64,000 nucleotides of DNA from Actinophytocola sp963840275 (GTDB lineage Bacteria > Actinomycetota > Actinomycetes > Mycobacteriales > Pseudonocardiaceae). The position numbers were made by a program, and so were the translations under genes. Below are positions 49,490 through 57,605 of the stretch, piece by piece (position 1 is the first letter of the stretch; each line of letters begins with the position of its first letter). The notes beneath the pieces were generated by a model. The model saw only the letters and a program-made list of their open reading frames with translations, had not been told where the DNA came from and did no database searches. The stretch lies in the NCBI GenBank assembly GCA_963840275.1, contig CAWIYK010000001.1, positions 310,001 through 374,000 of the forward strand. Reading direction: 5' to 3'.

Positions 49490-50019
49490 AGTGGCGTGAC
49501 GAACTGCTGGCACAGTTGGAGTTCTACTGGAACTACCACCTGTGGCCGCGACTGCGCGGGTTGACCGACGAGGAGTACTTCTGGGAGCCGGTGCCGGGCT
49601 GCTGGTCGATACGGAAGCAGCCGGACGGTGTCTTCCAGATCGACTGGGCGTGGCCGACGCCCGACCCGCCGCCGGTGACGACCATCGCCTGGCGCCTCGC
49701 GCACATCGGCGTGCAGACCCTCGGGGTCCGGGCGAGCAGCCACTTCGGCAACGGCTCGCTCAACCTGGAGACGATCAAGTGGCCGGGGACCGCCGCCGAG
49801 GCGCTACGCGGCCTGGCGACGCACTACGAGCACTGGCGCCGCGGGGTCCGATCACTCGACGAGGACGCGCTGCTGGCCCCGGTCGGGGACGCGGAGGGCG
49901 AGTGGGCGGCCGAGCCGTTCGCGAACCTGATCCTCCACCTGAACCGGGAGATCATGCATCACGGCGGGGAGATCGGTGTGCTGCGCGACCTGTACCGTGC
50001 GATTCGCCGGCCTGCCTGA
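49486..50019 (+). CDS. DinB-family four-helix protein
   Basis: 177 residues from a GTG that overlaps the kinase stop (GTGA). WRDELLAQLEFYWNYHLWPR is helix 1 of the DinB/YfiT fold; TIAWRLAHIGVQTLG and LNLNREIMHHGGEIGVLR-type blocks (HLNREIMHHGGEIG) carry the His residues that bind a metal. Families of this fold include thiol transferases using mycothiol or bacillithiol. The exact role is unknown. Coupling to the kinase is translational only. Confidence 0.87.
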   Translation: MKWRDELLAQLEFYWNYHLWPRLRGLTDEEYFWEPVPGCWSIRKQPDGVFQIDWAWPTPDPPPVTTIAWRLAHIGVQTLGVRASSHFGNGSLNLETIKWPGTAAEALRGLATHYEHWRRGVRSLDEDALLAPVGDAEGEWAAEPFANLILHLNREIMHHGGEIGVLRDLYRAIRRPA

Positions 50020-50052
50020 GGTCGCGCTGTCGGTGGGAAGCCTGGAGGCACC

Positions 50053-50277
50053 GTGTCCGGTCCACTGCGCTCGGCGAACGCCGAACAGGCGAAACACGAC
50101 GCGGAGGACTGCGGTCGTCTCGTGTCCCTCACCCGCGAGGAGCTGGGCTGGACCCGCGTCAGACTCGCCGAAGCCGCCGGAATGGCCGAGGCAGAGGTGA
50201 CGCTCTTCGAGGACGGTCGGACGTATCCCGTCGAGCCGGTGTTGCACCGCCTGCTCGGCGCGATGGGCCGCGCCTGA
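50053..50277 (+). CDS. Small helix-turn-helix (XRE-like) protein
   Basis: 74 residues from GTG. LTREELGWTRVRLAEAAGMAEAEVTLFEDG in consecutive segments is a Cro/C1-type helix-turn-helix; VEPVLHRLLGAMG closes the domain. No effector domain. It lies 33 bp after the DinB gene and converges on the Wadjet operon, and may regulate either. Confidence 0.65.
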   Translation: MSGPLRSANAEQAKHDAEDCGRLVSLTREELGWTRVRLAEAAGMAEAEVTLFEDGRTYPVEPVLHRLLGAMGRA

Positions 50278-50650
50278 TTCGCTTGTTGGGCCGCGTTCGG
50301 ACCGGGTGGACCGCCGATCTTCGTCTGTTGGCAGCCTGAGACGCGCGTAAGTGCGAACAGGTCGAGATCAATGATGGTGGCGACGTCGATGCCGTACTCG
50401 TCGGCCGCGGTTGTGTCCAGCAGTGGGCAGGTGGGTGCGTGGCAGTGGTCTGCTGACCCCTGGACCGCTCCCCGCATGGGGCTCTGGCGGGTCGCCGACC
50501 CGACTCGGCGCAAGCACCTGCTCGCCCGGCTCGCCGACGTCTTGCTCGGCAACACCGCCCCGGACCGGACAGCGGCGCGCTGATCACACTGCTGTACTGC
50601 GGTGTCCGTGATCTCGCTGGCCGACAGCGACTGGCCGGCGTGCTGAGGGG
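50278..50650. other. Stretch between the HTH gene and jetC, where jetD would be expected
   Basis: The only frame of note is plus-strand 50371-50583, ending GLWRVADPTRRKHLLARLAD and VLLGNTAPDR; it may be a remnant of an unknown gene, but its 5' half is Ser-rich and unconvincing. On the minus strand, directly downstream of jetC, no frame shows the TOPRIM-like or winged-helix motifs of JetD. I see no terminator here. Confidence 0.5.
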
Positions 50651-53600
50651 CTACCGGGACTCGTCGGTGAGGGACTTGCCTGTCCAGATCGCGTGGGTGC
50701 ATGCGATTCCGGTGCCGCCCTTGGGGCGTAGCACGTCGTAGATGTGCATCCTCGGGATCTTCTCCGACAGGCCCCAGCCGCTGGGCCACGTGATGATCCA
50801 GTCCATGTCCAGGTCCACCAGCAGCCCCAGCATGCGCGCGATCGTCGGCTCGTCGAGGCGTTCGAAGGCCTCGTCGAGCAGTACGAGCCGTACTGGGGGC
50901 TGGTCGGCCGCCGTGGAGACCGCGTCGTAGAACGCCGAGGCCGCCGCGAACAGGGTGACGTACGAGATGAGGCGCGTCTCGCCGGACGACAGTTGGCGCA
51001 TCCGCCGCGTCCTCGGCGAACCGTCGGGGCCGAGGTCGCGCACGCGGACCGTGAAGCGGTACCACGAGCGGTAGTCGAGCGCCCGCGCGAGAACCTCGGC
51101 GTAGTCGCCGGAGTGGCCGTCGCGTTCCGCGGTGATCCGGTCGGTCAGCGCGGTCCGCAGCGCGGCGTCCTGACCGTCGGCCCGCTTCGCGAACGGGGTG
51201 CGGATCAGGTGCATCGCCTGGCGCATGTCGTCGTCGAGGTCCGGGGCCGGCTGCCAGTCGAGCTGGACGTGGACGCCCTGGCTCGAACGGGCGACGTCGA
51301 GGGTCTCGTTCATGCGGCGACACAGGTCGTCGGCGACCTCGATCTGGGTGGCGAGCTTGTCGGCCAGGTCGCGCAGCATGAAGGCGTCGAAGATCTGCTG
51401 GTACTCCTCCGACAGCAGATCCCGTTGCGCGGCAAGGCGTTCGGCCACCTCGCGGGCCGCGACCGCCACCGGCTGCGGGCCCTGGGCGCCGGTGACGGTG
51501 ACCGTCAGGATCTCCGCCGACCGCTGCGCGATCACGTCGTGGCTGCCGGCGAGCGTGGACTGCAGCGTCTGCAGGTTGCCGAGCACGGTGTCCTCGGAGA
51601 CCCCGTCGCGCGGGGCGGCCGTGAGCACCGTGAACGCCTCGGCCAGGTCGTCGGGCAGCTCGGCCTCCACGGCCGCCGACCACACCCCGTCGGCCGACAG
51701 CGCGTCCCGGAAGCGTTGCCGCGCAACGGACTCCCGCTCGGTCAGCTCCGTGATCCTCGTCTGCTTGGTGTCGATCTGGGTCTGCGTCTTGCCCGCCTTG
51801 ACCCGCGCGTCCGTCGCCTGCTGCCGCATCTCCGGCAGCCGCTGCCGCACGGCCGCGCGCTCGTCCTCCGCCGCCGACAGCTCCCGCTCCAGCTGCTCGG
51901 CCGCCTCGCCGATCGCCCGCACCCGCTCCTCGTACCCGGCCCGCTCGTTCGCGAAGTCCAGGCACGCCCGGTCCGCGCCGGCCTGCACGTCGGCCAGCTC
52001 CGCGTCGGTCCGCGCGTGGTTGTCCAGCGCCCTCGTGAGACTGTCCACGCCGCCGAGGCACCGCTTCGTCAGCGCCGTCGCCAGCTGCTCGGCCGTCGTC
52101 CGCGCCTCCATGGCCGACACCCGCGCGAGCTGCAGCGACTCGGCCGACGCGTCCAGCCCGGCCGCCCTGGCGTCGGTCAACAGCGCGTCCTGGCGGGCGC
52201 GGTGCCGGTCGCCGGAGCCGGAGTGCTTGTCCCGCAACGAGAATGCCTTCGAGCTGGCGTCGTCGGCGGCCGCCGCGGCGCCACGCAGCGTCACGTGCGC
52301 GGCCAGCACCTCGCGGTCGTCCGGGTAGTCGTCGATGTGCCGCTCCCACGCGGCCGCGTGCTCCTGCGCGACCGTCAGCGCCTTCACGGCCAGCTCCCGC
52401 TCGTCGGCGAGCCGGCCGAGCGTGGCGGACAGGTCGCCGATCCGCTTGTGCCGCGCGGTCTCCCGCGCGCCCGCGCCGACGAACTCCGCGGCGGGCTTGG
52501 ACATCGCGCCGGTCAGCACGCCCGCGCGCCAGCGGCCGTCGAGCGACACCGACAGCCCGGCGTCGCCGTCCAGCCCGACGCGGGACAGCAGCCGCGTCAC
52601 CAGGTCGGTCGACACCGGCGATTCCGGCGGCACGGCCGGGACCAGCACGGACGACAGCGCGGGCGAGACCGGCGGGCCCGCGACGATGGCCGTCAGGTCG
52701 CGGCGCGCCGCGTCGGTGAGCGTGCCGTCCGCGGTGACCCACGCGTTCAGCAGCCCGCACGACTCCAGCGCCGCCTCGCACCCGGCCCGGTCCGCCGCGG
52801 ACAGCGAGTCCGCGAAGTCGACCAGCCGGTAGAACGCGGCGCCGAGCGCCGGCTCCCGGTCGCCGGCCCGGGACGGCAGCGCCGGCTCCGGGTCCACCCC
52901 GGACCGCAGTGCCGCCAGCTCGTCGTCGGCCTCGCCGATCCGCGCGTCCAGCTCGTCGACCGCGCGGTCGGCCCGGTCGACCTCCGCGTGCAGCGCCGGC
53001 AGCCTGCCGCGCAGCCACACGTGCGCCCGCTCGGTCGCGCCCCGCGCCGCGTCCACGTCCGCGGTCAGCGGCGCGAGCGCCGGCGGCACCAGCTCCGCGA
53101 CCGGCTCCGGCATCGACGCGAGCGGCCCCGACGTCGACCACGACAGGGCCGCCGTGTGCCAGGTCGCCGCGACGTCCTCGAGGCGCTGCGCGGCCTCGTT
53201 GCGCCGCCCGACCGCCTCGGTCGCCTCCAGCTGCGCCTCGCGGGCCTCCCGCTGCAGCCGGTCGACCTCGGTGCGCTCGGCCTCCAGCTCCCGCGCCCGT
53301 TCCAGCAGCGTCAACGTCACCGCGCACCGCTCACGCAGCGCCGCGACGGCCTGCCCGGCCTGCTCGCCGGCCGCCTCCAGCGCGGCACGCAGGCTGTGCG
53401 GCGCGAGGTCCGGCGGCGTGCGCCGGGTCGTCTCCACCGGCTCGGCGTCCGGGTCGAGCGTGGTCCGCACGGTCTCGTGCGCCTCGGTGGCCGCCGCCTC
53501 GGGGACGGCCGGCACGGACGGGCACAGTCTGGGATCGAGCCCGGCCTCGCGCATCCGCGACCGGACGGACGTCGCCAGCTCGGCGGCCTGCGAGGTGTCG

Positions 53601-54736
53601 TCGGTGAACCGGCCCAGCTCGGACACGACCGAGTCGACGAGCTGCTCGGTGTGGTCGCGCTGCGTGCGCAGCTGCCCGAGCGCGCTCACGGCCGCCTGCC
53701 GCGCGGCGGACACGACCCGCTTGCGGTCGGCGAGGTCGCGCACGCTGTCGTAGGCCGGCGAGCTCTTCAGCGAGTCGATCCGGCTCTCGAGCGTCAGCTC
53801 CTGCTCCTCGAGCCGTGCGACCTCGACCTCGGAGCCCTCCGCCGCCGACTCCTCCTCGCGCAACCGGGTCATCAGCTTGGTGATCTCGTTGCGCGCGGTC
53901 GTCAGGTCCTTCGACGCGTCGGCGCCACGCTTGCCGGCCGAGCGCAGCGAGCTGTACGCGTAACCGGCGTAGCTCGCCAGGAACCGCTGCAGCGCGGTGT
54001 CGGCCGCGCCGAGCGTGCGGATGTTGTCGCGGATGGACTCCAGGTCCTCGAACGACCGCGCCAGCTGCTCGACGACCGCGGGGTCCAGCGGCGGCAGCGA
54101 GTCGGACAGGATCTGTTCGAGCTGGCCCTCGAGGACCTTCAGGCCGACGTCGGGGTTGCGCAGCGTGCGCTGCAGGTGGAGCAGGTCGGCGTAGCGGACG
54201 GCCGGGATGCCGTACACCAGCTCGGCGATCTTGGCGCGGAACGGCTCCTCGTCGTGCAGGCAGTCGGCGCCGAGCAGGTCGCGCAGCTGCGTCGCGCCGA
54301 CCGGGGTGCCGTCGACGACCAGCTCGAAGGCGTGCTCGCCGCGGCCGACGCGCCGGTCGGTGACGAACCGCCACGAGTCGCCGATCTGCTGGGAGTTGGC
54401 CGACGCCTTGACGCCGACGCCCGACGTCAGGAACTCCTCGCGGCCGCCGACCTCACGCCGCAGCTCGAGCCACGCGTAGCCGATGCGGTTGGGGCCGCCG
54501 GTGTAGTCGTCGAGCATGAGCCTGCGCATGCTGACCGTGTCGTAGCCCTTGGAGCCGATCTGGCGCAGGTCGCCGTCGAGGCACAGCGGCAGCAGCAGCT
54601 CGAGCGTGCGGGACTTGCCGGAACCGTTGGTACCCTGGAAGATCGCCCGCCCTCCGGACAGGTCGAACTCCTCGACCGCGTACTGCCACACGTTGACGAT
54701 CCCGCCGCGGTGCAGCTTCCAGCGGGTGGCGGTCAT
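50651..54736 (-). CDS. jetC: Wadjet type II SMC-like ATPase JetC (TIGR02680 family)
   Basis: 1361 residues. Walker A FQGTNGSGKSRTLELL is at 33-48, and GSKGYDTVSMRRLMLDDYTGGPNRIGYAWLELR is in pieces the typical TIGR02680 start. Long coiled coils fill roughly 260-540 and 780-1100, with a hinge-like globular part between (LGAAFYRLVDFADSL to WRAGVLTGAMSKPAAEF). The C-terminal ABC signature RQLSSGETRLISY and Walker B VLLDEAFERLDEP complete the ATPase. In Wadjet this protein, with JetA and JetB, extrudes plasmid DNA loops. The ATG overlaps the jetB stop by ATGA. Confidence 0.93.
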   Translation of the reverse strand: MTATRWKLHRGGIVNVWQYAVEEFDLSGGRAIFQGTNGSGKSRTLELLLPLCLDGDLRQIGSKGYDTVSMRRLMLDDYTGGPNRIGYAWLELRREVGGREEFLTSGVGVKASANSQQIGDSWRFVTDRRVGRGEHAFELVVDGTPVGATQLRDLLGADCLHDEEPFRAKIAELVYGIPAVRYADLLHLQRTLRNPDVGLKVLEGQLEQILSDSLPPLDPAVVEQLARSFEDLESIRDNIRTLGAADTALQRFLASYAGYAYSSLRSAGKRGADASKDLTTARNEITKLMTRLREEESAAEGSEVEVARLEEQELTLESRIDSLKSSPAYDSVRDLADRKRVVSAARQAAVSALGQLRTQRDHTEQLVDSVVSELGRFTDDTSQAAELATSVRSRMREAGLDPRLCPSVPAVPEAAATEAHETVRTTLDPDAEPVETTRRTPPDLAPHSLRAALEAAGEQAGQAVAALRERCAVTLTLLERARELEAERTEVDRLQREAREAQLEATEAVGRRNEAAQRLEDVAATWHTAALSWSTSGPLASMPEPVAELVPPALAPLTADVDAARGATERAHVWLRGRLPALHAEVDRADRAVDELDARIGEADDELAALRSGVDPEPALPSRAGDREPALGAAFYRLVDFADSLSAADRAGCEAALESCGLLNAWVTADGTLTDAARRDLTAIVAGPPVSPALSSVLVPAVPPESPVSTDLVTRLLSRVGLDGDAGLSVSLDGRWRAGVLTGAMSKPAAEFVGAGARETARHKRIGDLSATLGRLADERELAVKALTVAQEHAAAWERHIDDYPDDREVLAAHVTLRGAAAAADDASSKAFSLRDKHSGSGDRHRARQDALLTDARAAGLDASAESLQLARVSAMEARTTAEQLATALTKRCLGGVDSLTRALDNHARTDAELADVQAGADRACLDFANERAGYEERVRAIGEAAEQLERELSAAEDERAAVRQRLPEMRQQATDARVKAGKTQTQIDTKQTRITELTERESVARQRFRDALSADGVWSAAVEAELPDDLAEAFTVLTAAPRDGVSEDTVLGNLQTLQSTLAGSHDVIAQRSAEILTVTVTGAQGPQPVAVAAREVAERLAAQRDLLSEEYQQIFDAFMLRDLADKLATQIEVADDLCRRMNETLDVARSSQGVHVQLDWQPAPDLDDDMRQAMHLIRTPFAKRADGQDAALRTALTDRITAERDGHSGDYAEVLARALDYRSWYRFTVRVRDLGPDGSPRTRRMRQLSSGETRLISYVTLFAAASAFYDAVSTAADQPPVRLVLLDEAFERLDEPTIARMLGLLVDLDMDWIITWPSGWGLSEKIPRMHIYDVLRPKGGTGIACTHAIWTGKSLTDESR

Positions 54737-55935
54737 CGTGCTTCCCCCTCATGATCGAACAGCGACCAACCCGGCTCCGGTTCGAGGACCGGCTCCGGTT
54801 CCTCCGCGTGTCGCGGCGCGCCGTCCGGCTCCGGCGCCCACCGGTGCGCCGCCGGGCTCAGCAACCAGACCCCGTCGTCGGACGGTCTCGCCAACCCCAG
54901 TGACAGCAACAGCGCCAGTACGTCGTCGACGAGTTTCGGGATGCTCGCCACCATCAGCTTCGACCACGCGGCGGGGTAGGCGTCGACCAGCTCATCACAC
55001 ACCGTCGTGACGCGCTCGACCGGCACCGCAACCCAACCATCCCGCGCCTCGCCGGACGACAGCAGGTCGGGCAGCGCGAGCAGCGCCACCCGCGCGACCG
55101 TGGACTGGCCGGGGAAGGAGACGTCGGTGAGGTAGTCCTCCGGGTCGGTGACCGCGATGCCCTCGAGCCGGGTCTCGGTGACCAGGCCGAAGCAGCGCTC
55201 CAGCAGCCGCGACTCCTGCCGGGCACGCTTGCGCAGCCAGGTCGCCTCGTCGTCGGACAGGTCGGCGTAGTGCGTGACCGGGTTCTCGACGAGCCTGCGC
55301 CGCAACGAGTGCTCGACGCCGCGCGGGCCGGGCCGGGCGGCGAGCGCGATCAGCTCGCTCGGCGTGGTCGCCACCCCGAGCGGGCCGGCGACGAGCTGGC
55401 CGAGCAGCGTGGTGTCGATGGTCAGCAGCGCCTCGGAACCGGCCTCGCTCACGCTGCCGACCGTGCCCTCGGTCTCGCTGAGGACGCCGAGGGACACCAG
55501 GTGCCGCAGCGCCGACGCGATCGCCCGCAGCTCGCCGAGGTCGTCGGACAGCTCGATGCCGGCCTGGGTCGCGGCCGTGCGGATGTCGTTGACCAGGCGG
55601 GAGAGCAGCGTCTGCTGCCCGATGCCGGTGAGCGAGGCGAGGCAGAGCGCGAGGTAGGCGTAGCCGCGCGGGGTCAGCGTCGGCTCGCCGCGGGTCGGGT
55701 CGTCGCCGGGGCCCGCCTTGTAGAGCCGCGCGAACCGCCGCTCGACGACCAGCCGGTAGCCGAGCACGCCGGCGAACAGCTCGCTCAGCACCGCGCGGTG
55801 CCGGTAGACGAGGGGGAGCAGCTCGCTCTCCTGGCCACCGGCGCGCAGCAGCGGCCTGCGCAGGAGCGCGCGGGCGCAGCGGACCACGTCGGCCTGGTCG
55901 ATCTCACCGAGCCGGTCGAGAAGATCGGTGCTCAA
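54733..55935 (-). CDS. jetB: Wadjet type II KITE subunit JetB (TIGR02678/DUF2398)
   Basis: 400 residues from a TTG that overlaps the jetA stop (TTGA). Early family blocks are RALLRRPLLRAGGQESELLPLVYRHRAVLSELFAGVLGYRLVVE in consecutive segments, then FARLYK and RGYAYLALCLASL. The rest is winged-helix rich (LRHLVSLGVLSETEG). The C-terminal tail is acidic and Pro-rich. It bridges JetA and the JetC heads. An ATG start is not available in frame near this point. Confidence 0.9.
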   Translation of the reverse strand: MSTDLLDRLGEIDQADVVRCARALLRRPLLRAGGQESELLPLVYRHRAVLSELFAGVLGYRLVVERRFARLYKAGPGDDPTRGEPTLTPRGYAYLALCLASLTGIGQQTLLSRLVNDIRTAATQAGIELSDDLGELRAIASALRHLVSLGVLSETEGTVGSVSEAGSEALLTIDTTLLGQLVAGPLGVATTPSELIALAARPGPRGVEHSLRRRLVENPVTHYADLSDDEATWLRKRARQESRLLERCFGLVTETRLEGIAVTDPEDYLTDVSFPGQSTVARVALLALPDLLSSGEARDGWVAVPVERVTTVCDELVDAYPAAWSKLMVASIPKLVDDVLALLLSLGLARPSDDGVWLLSPAAHRWAPEPDGAPRHAEEPEPVLEPEPGWSLFDHEGEAR

Positions 55936-57488
55936 CGCATACCACCCGTGCTGAACTCGACCGTCGTGTCGCGCAGCTCCAGCACGCCGCCCGACGTGTG
56001 GATCATCGCCGAGCCGCCCGCCGCCGGCCGCAGCCGCAGCGTCAGCCCGCCGACCGGGTCGATCGCCTCGCCGGGGTCGGTGGCCCGCTCGCGCTGCGCC
56101 ATCGCGTCGGTGAGCAGGCCGCACAGCGTGCCGAGGGCGTCCGCCGACAAGGTCACCCGATCGAGTTGCCCGGACGCGCCGGCCAGCTCGGCGACGGCGG
56201 CCGCGTGCCGGGCGTCGGCGTTGCGGGCCTCGGCGAGGAGCTGCTCGCGGCCGAGCGGGTTGTCGAGGATGCGGGACGGGCGGCCCCGGGTCCGGTCGCC
56301 CCGGCCGCGGACCGTGACCAGCACGTCGACGACCGGGCCGTCGGCCCACGGCGTCTGCTCGTCGTCGCCGTCGTTCTCCGGCGCGGGGGAGACGTGCCGC
56401 GCCGGGTGCAGCCCGAACGCGGCCGCGGCCAGCGTGTGCGCCTGGCCGGGGGTGGAGTCGTCGAACCACTTCGCGAGCGTCAGCAGCTCCGCGCGCCGGC
56501 CCGGCTCCGGGCCGCCGCCGGACGTCGCGCGCTTGACGGTGGCGAGCAGCGTGCCGATGGCACGGGCCGTGGCCTCCCGCAGGGCCGTGACCTGCGACGG
56601 GCGGCCGGGCCGGTCGACGAACCAGTCGGTCAGCTCACGCCAGTCGGCCGCGGACCGGCCGCGGGAGCGTTCGACGTCGCGGCCGAGCGAGCCCGACGGC
56701 GTGAGCAGGCGCAGCAGGTGGCGGGTGGCGCCGGCGAACTCGTCGCGGGTGAGGATCTCGGCGATGGCCGGTGTGTAGCGCAGCACGTCCTCGACGACCA
56801 TCTGGATGTACTCGACGAGCAGGTTGCGGAATCCCGAGATCTCCTCGGACGCCAGGTGGTAGCGGGTGACGACCTGGCCGAGGTAGGCGTAGAAGTCCCG
56901 CACGGTCGCGGCAAGCTCGCCGTGCTGCAGGAACAGCGTGGTGACCTGTTCGGCCATCCGCTCGACGGCCCTGGTCGCGGCGTCGCCGTCGGGGTCGCGG
57001 CCGTGCTCGTAGCTGGCGCGCGACAGCCGGACCAGCAGCTCGTCGAGCCCGCCCGCGATGGCCGGGAGCAGCTCGCGGGACACCTCGCGGGCGCCCTCCG
57101 TGGTGCGGAGCAGCTCGTCGACGTCGCGCTGGACGCGGACGCCGAGCTTGCTGACCTGGTAGCGGACGCTGCCGTGCTGGAACTCGGCGATGCTCGCGGC
57201 GACCACCTCGCGGCGGCCCGCGACCAGGTTGCCCCACTCGACGAGCTGCTTGAGCCGCGCGATCACGGTCTCCACCCGCGACTCGCCGGCCGGGATGTCG
57301 CCGCGCCGCTCCGCGCGGCTCAGCGCGGCCGACACCTCGCCGGCGGACAGGTCCGCGAGCAGCGTCGACGCGAACAGCCGCATGATCCACAGGTAGGTGC
57401 GCCGGTGCTCGCGCGCGTCCAGGTAGGCGTACAGCTTGAGCCGGCGCGCCTCATCCGCCGCCGAGGCGGCGGGAGCGTCCGATGACAT
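55932..57488 (-). CDS. jetA: Wadjet type II kleisin subunit JetA (TIGR02677/DUF2397)
   Basis: 518 residues starting MSSDAPAASAADEARRLKLY. AYLDAREHRRTYLWIMRLF is the conserved opening of DUF2397. A helical centre (VRDFYAYLGQVVTRYHLASEEISGFRNLLVEYIQMVVEDVL in parts) and DWRELTDWFVDRPGRPSQV follow, and the end turns to strands (RLRPAAGGSAMIHTSGGVLEL). It links the JetC heads as a kleisin. It is the first gene of the operon, starting 118 bp from the divergent AfsR-like gene. Confidence 0.92.
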   Translation of the reverse strand: MSSDAPAASAADEARRLKLYAYLDAREHRRTYLWIMRLFASTLLADLSAGEVSAALSRAERRGDIPAGESRVETVIARLKQLVEWGNLVAGRREVVAASIAEFQHGSVRYQVSKLGVRVQRDVDELLRTTEGAREVSRELLPAIAGGLDELLVRLSRASYEHGRDPDGDAATRAVERMAEQVTTLFLQHGELAATVRDFYAYLGQVVTRYHLASEEISGFRNLLVEYIQMVVEDVLRYTPAIAEILTRDEFAGATRHLLRLLTPSGSLGRDVERSRGRSAADWRELTDWFVDRPGRPSQVTALREATARAIGTLLATVKRATSGGGPEPGRRAELLTLAKWFDDSTPGQAHTLAAAAFGLHPARHVSPAPENDGDDEQTPWADGPVVDVLVTVRGRGDRTRGRPSRILDNPLGREQLLAEARNADARHAAAVAELAGASGQLDRVTLSADALGTLCGLLTDAMAQRERATDPGEAIDPVGGLTLRLRPAAGGSAMIHTSGGVLELRDTTVEFSTGGMR

Positions 57489-57605
57489 GGAAAGGCACGA
57501 TACCCGCGCCCACCGACAGCGCCGGGCGACGTGCCCCACCCGGCCGGGGGACCGGCGGGCACCCCCGGCGGTATCTGGGCGGCCGCCGGATGCTCTTGTT
57601 CTCCG

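Noticed and set aside
50371..50583. A confident gene call for the 70-codon frame after jetC
   Set aside because: The Ser-rich first half and lack of a recognised family make it too weak; it is described only within the intergenic entry.
50744..54754. A 1336-codon plus-strand frame
   Set aside because: It is antisense to jetC; its Arg/Gly/Val-rich text and lack of any motif show it is a shadow of a GC-rich gene.
55936..56469. 5' extension of jetB into jetA
   Set aside because: The text is low-complexity Arg/Gly/Ala. The TTG overlapping the jetA stop gives the family-like start.
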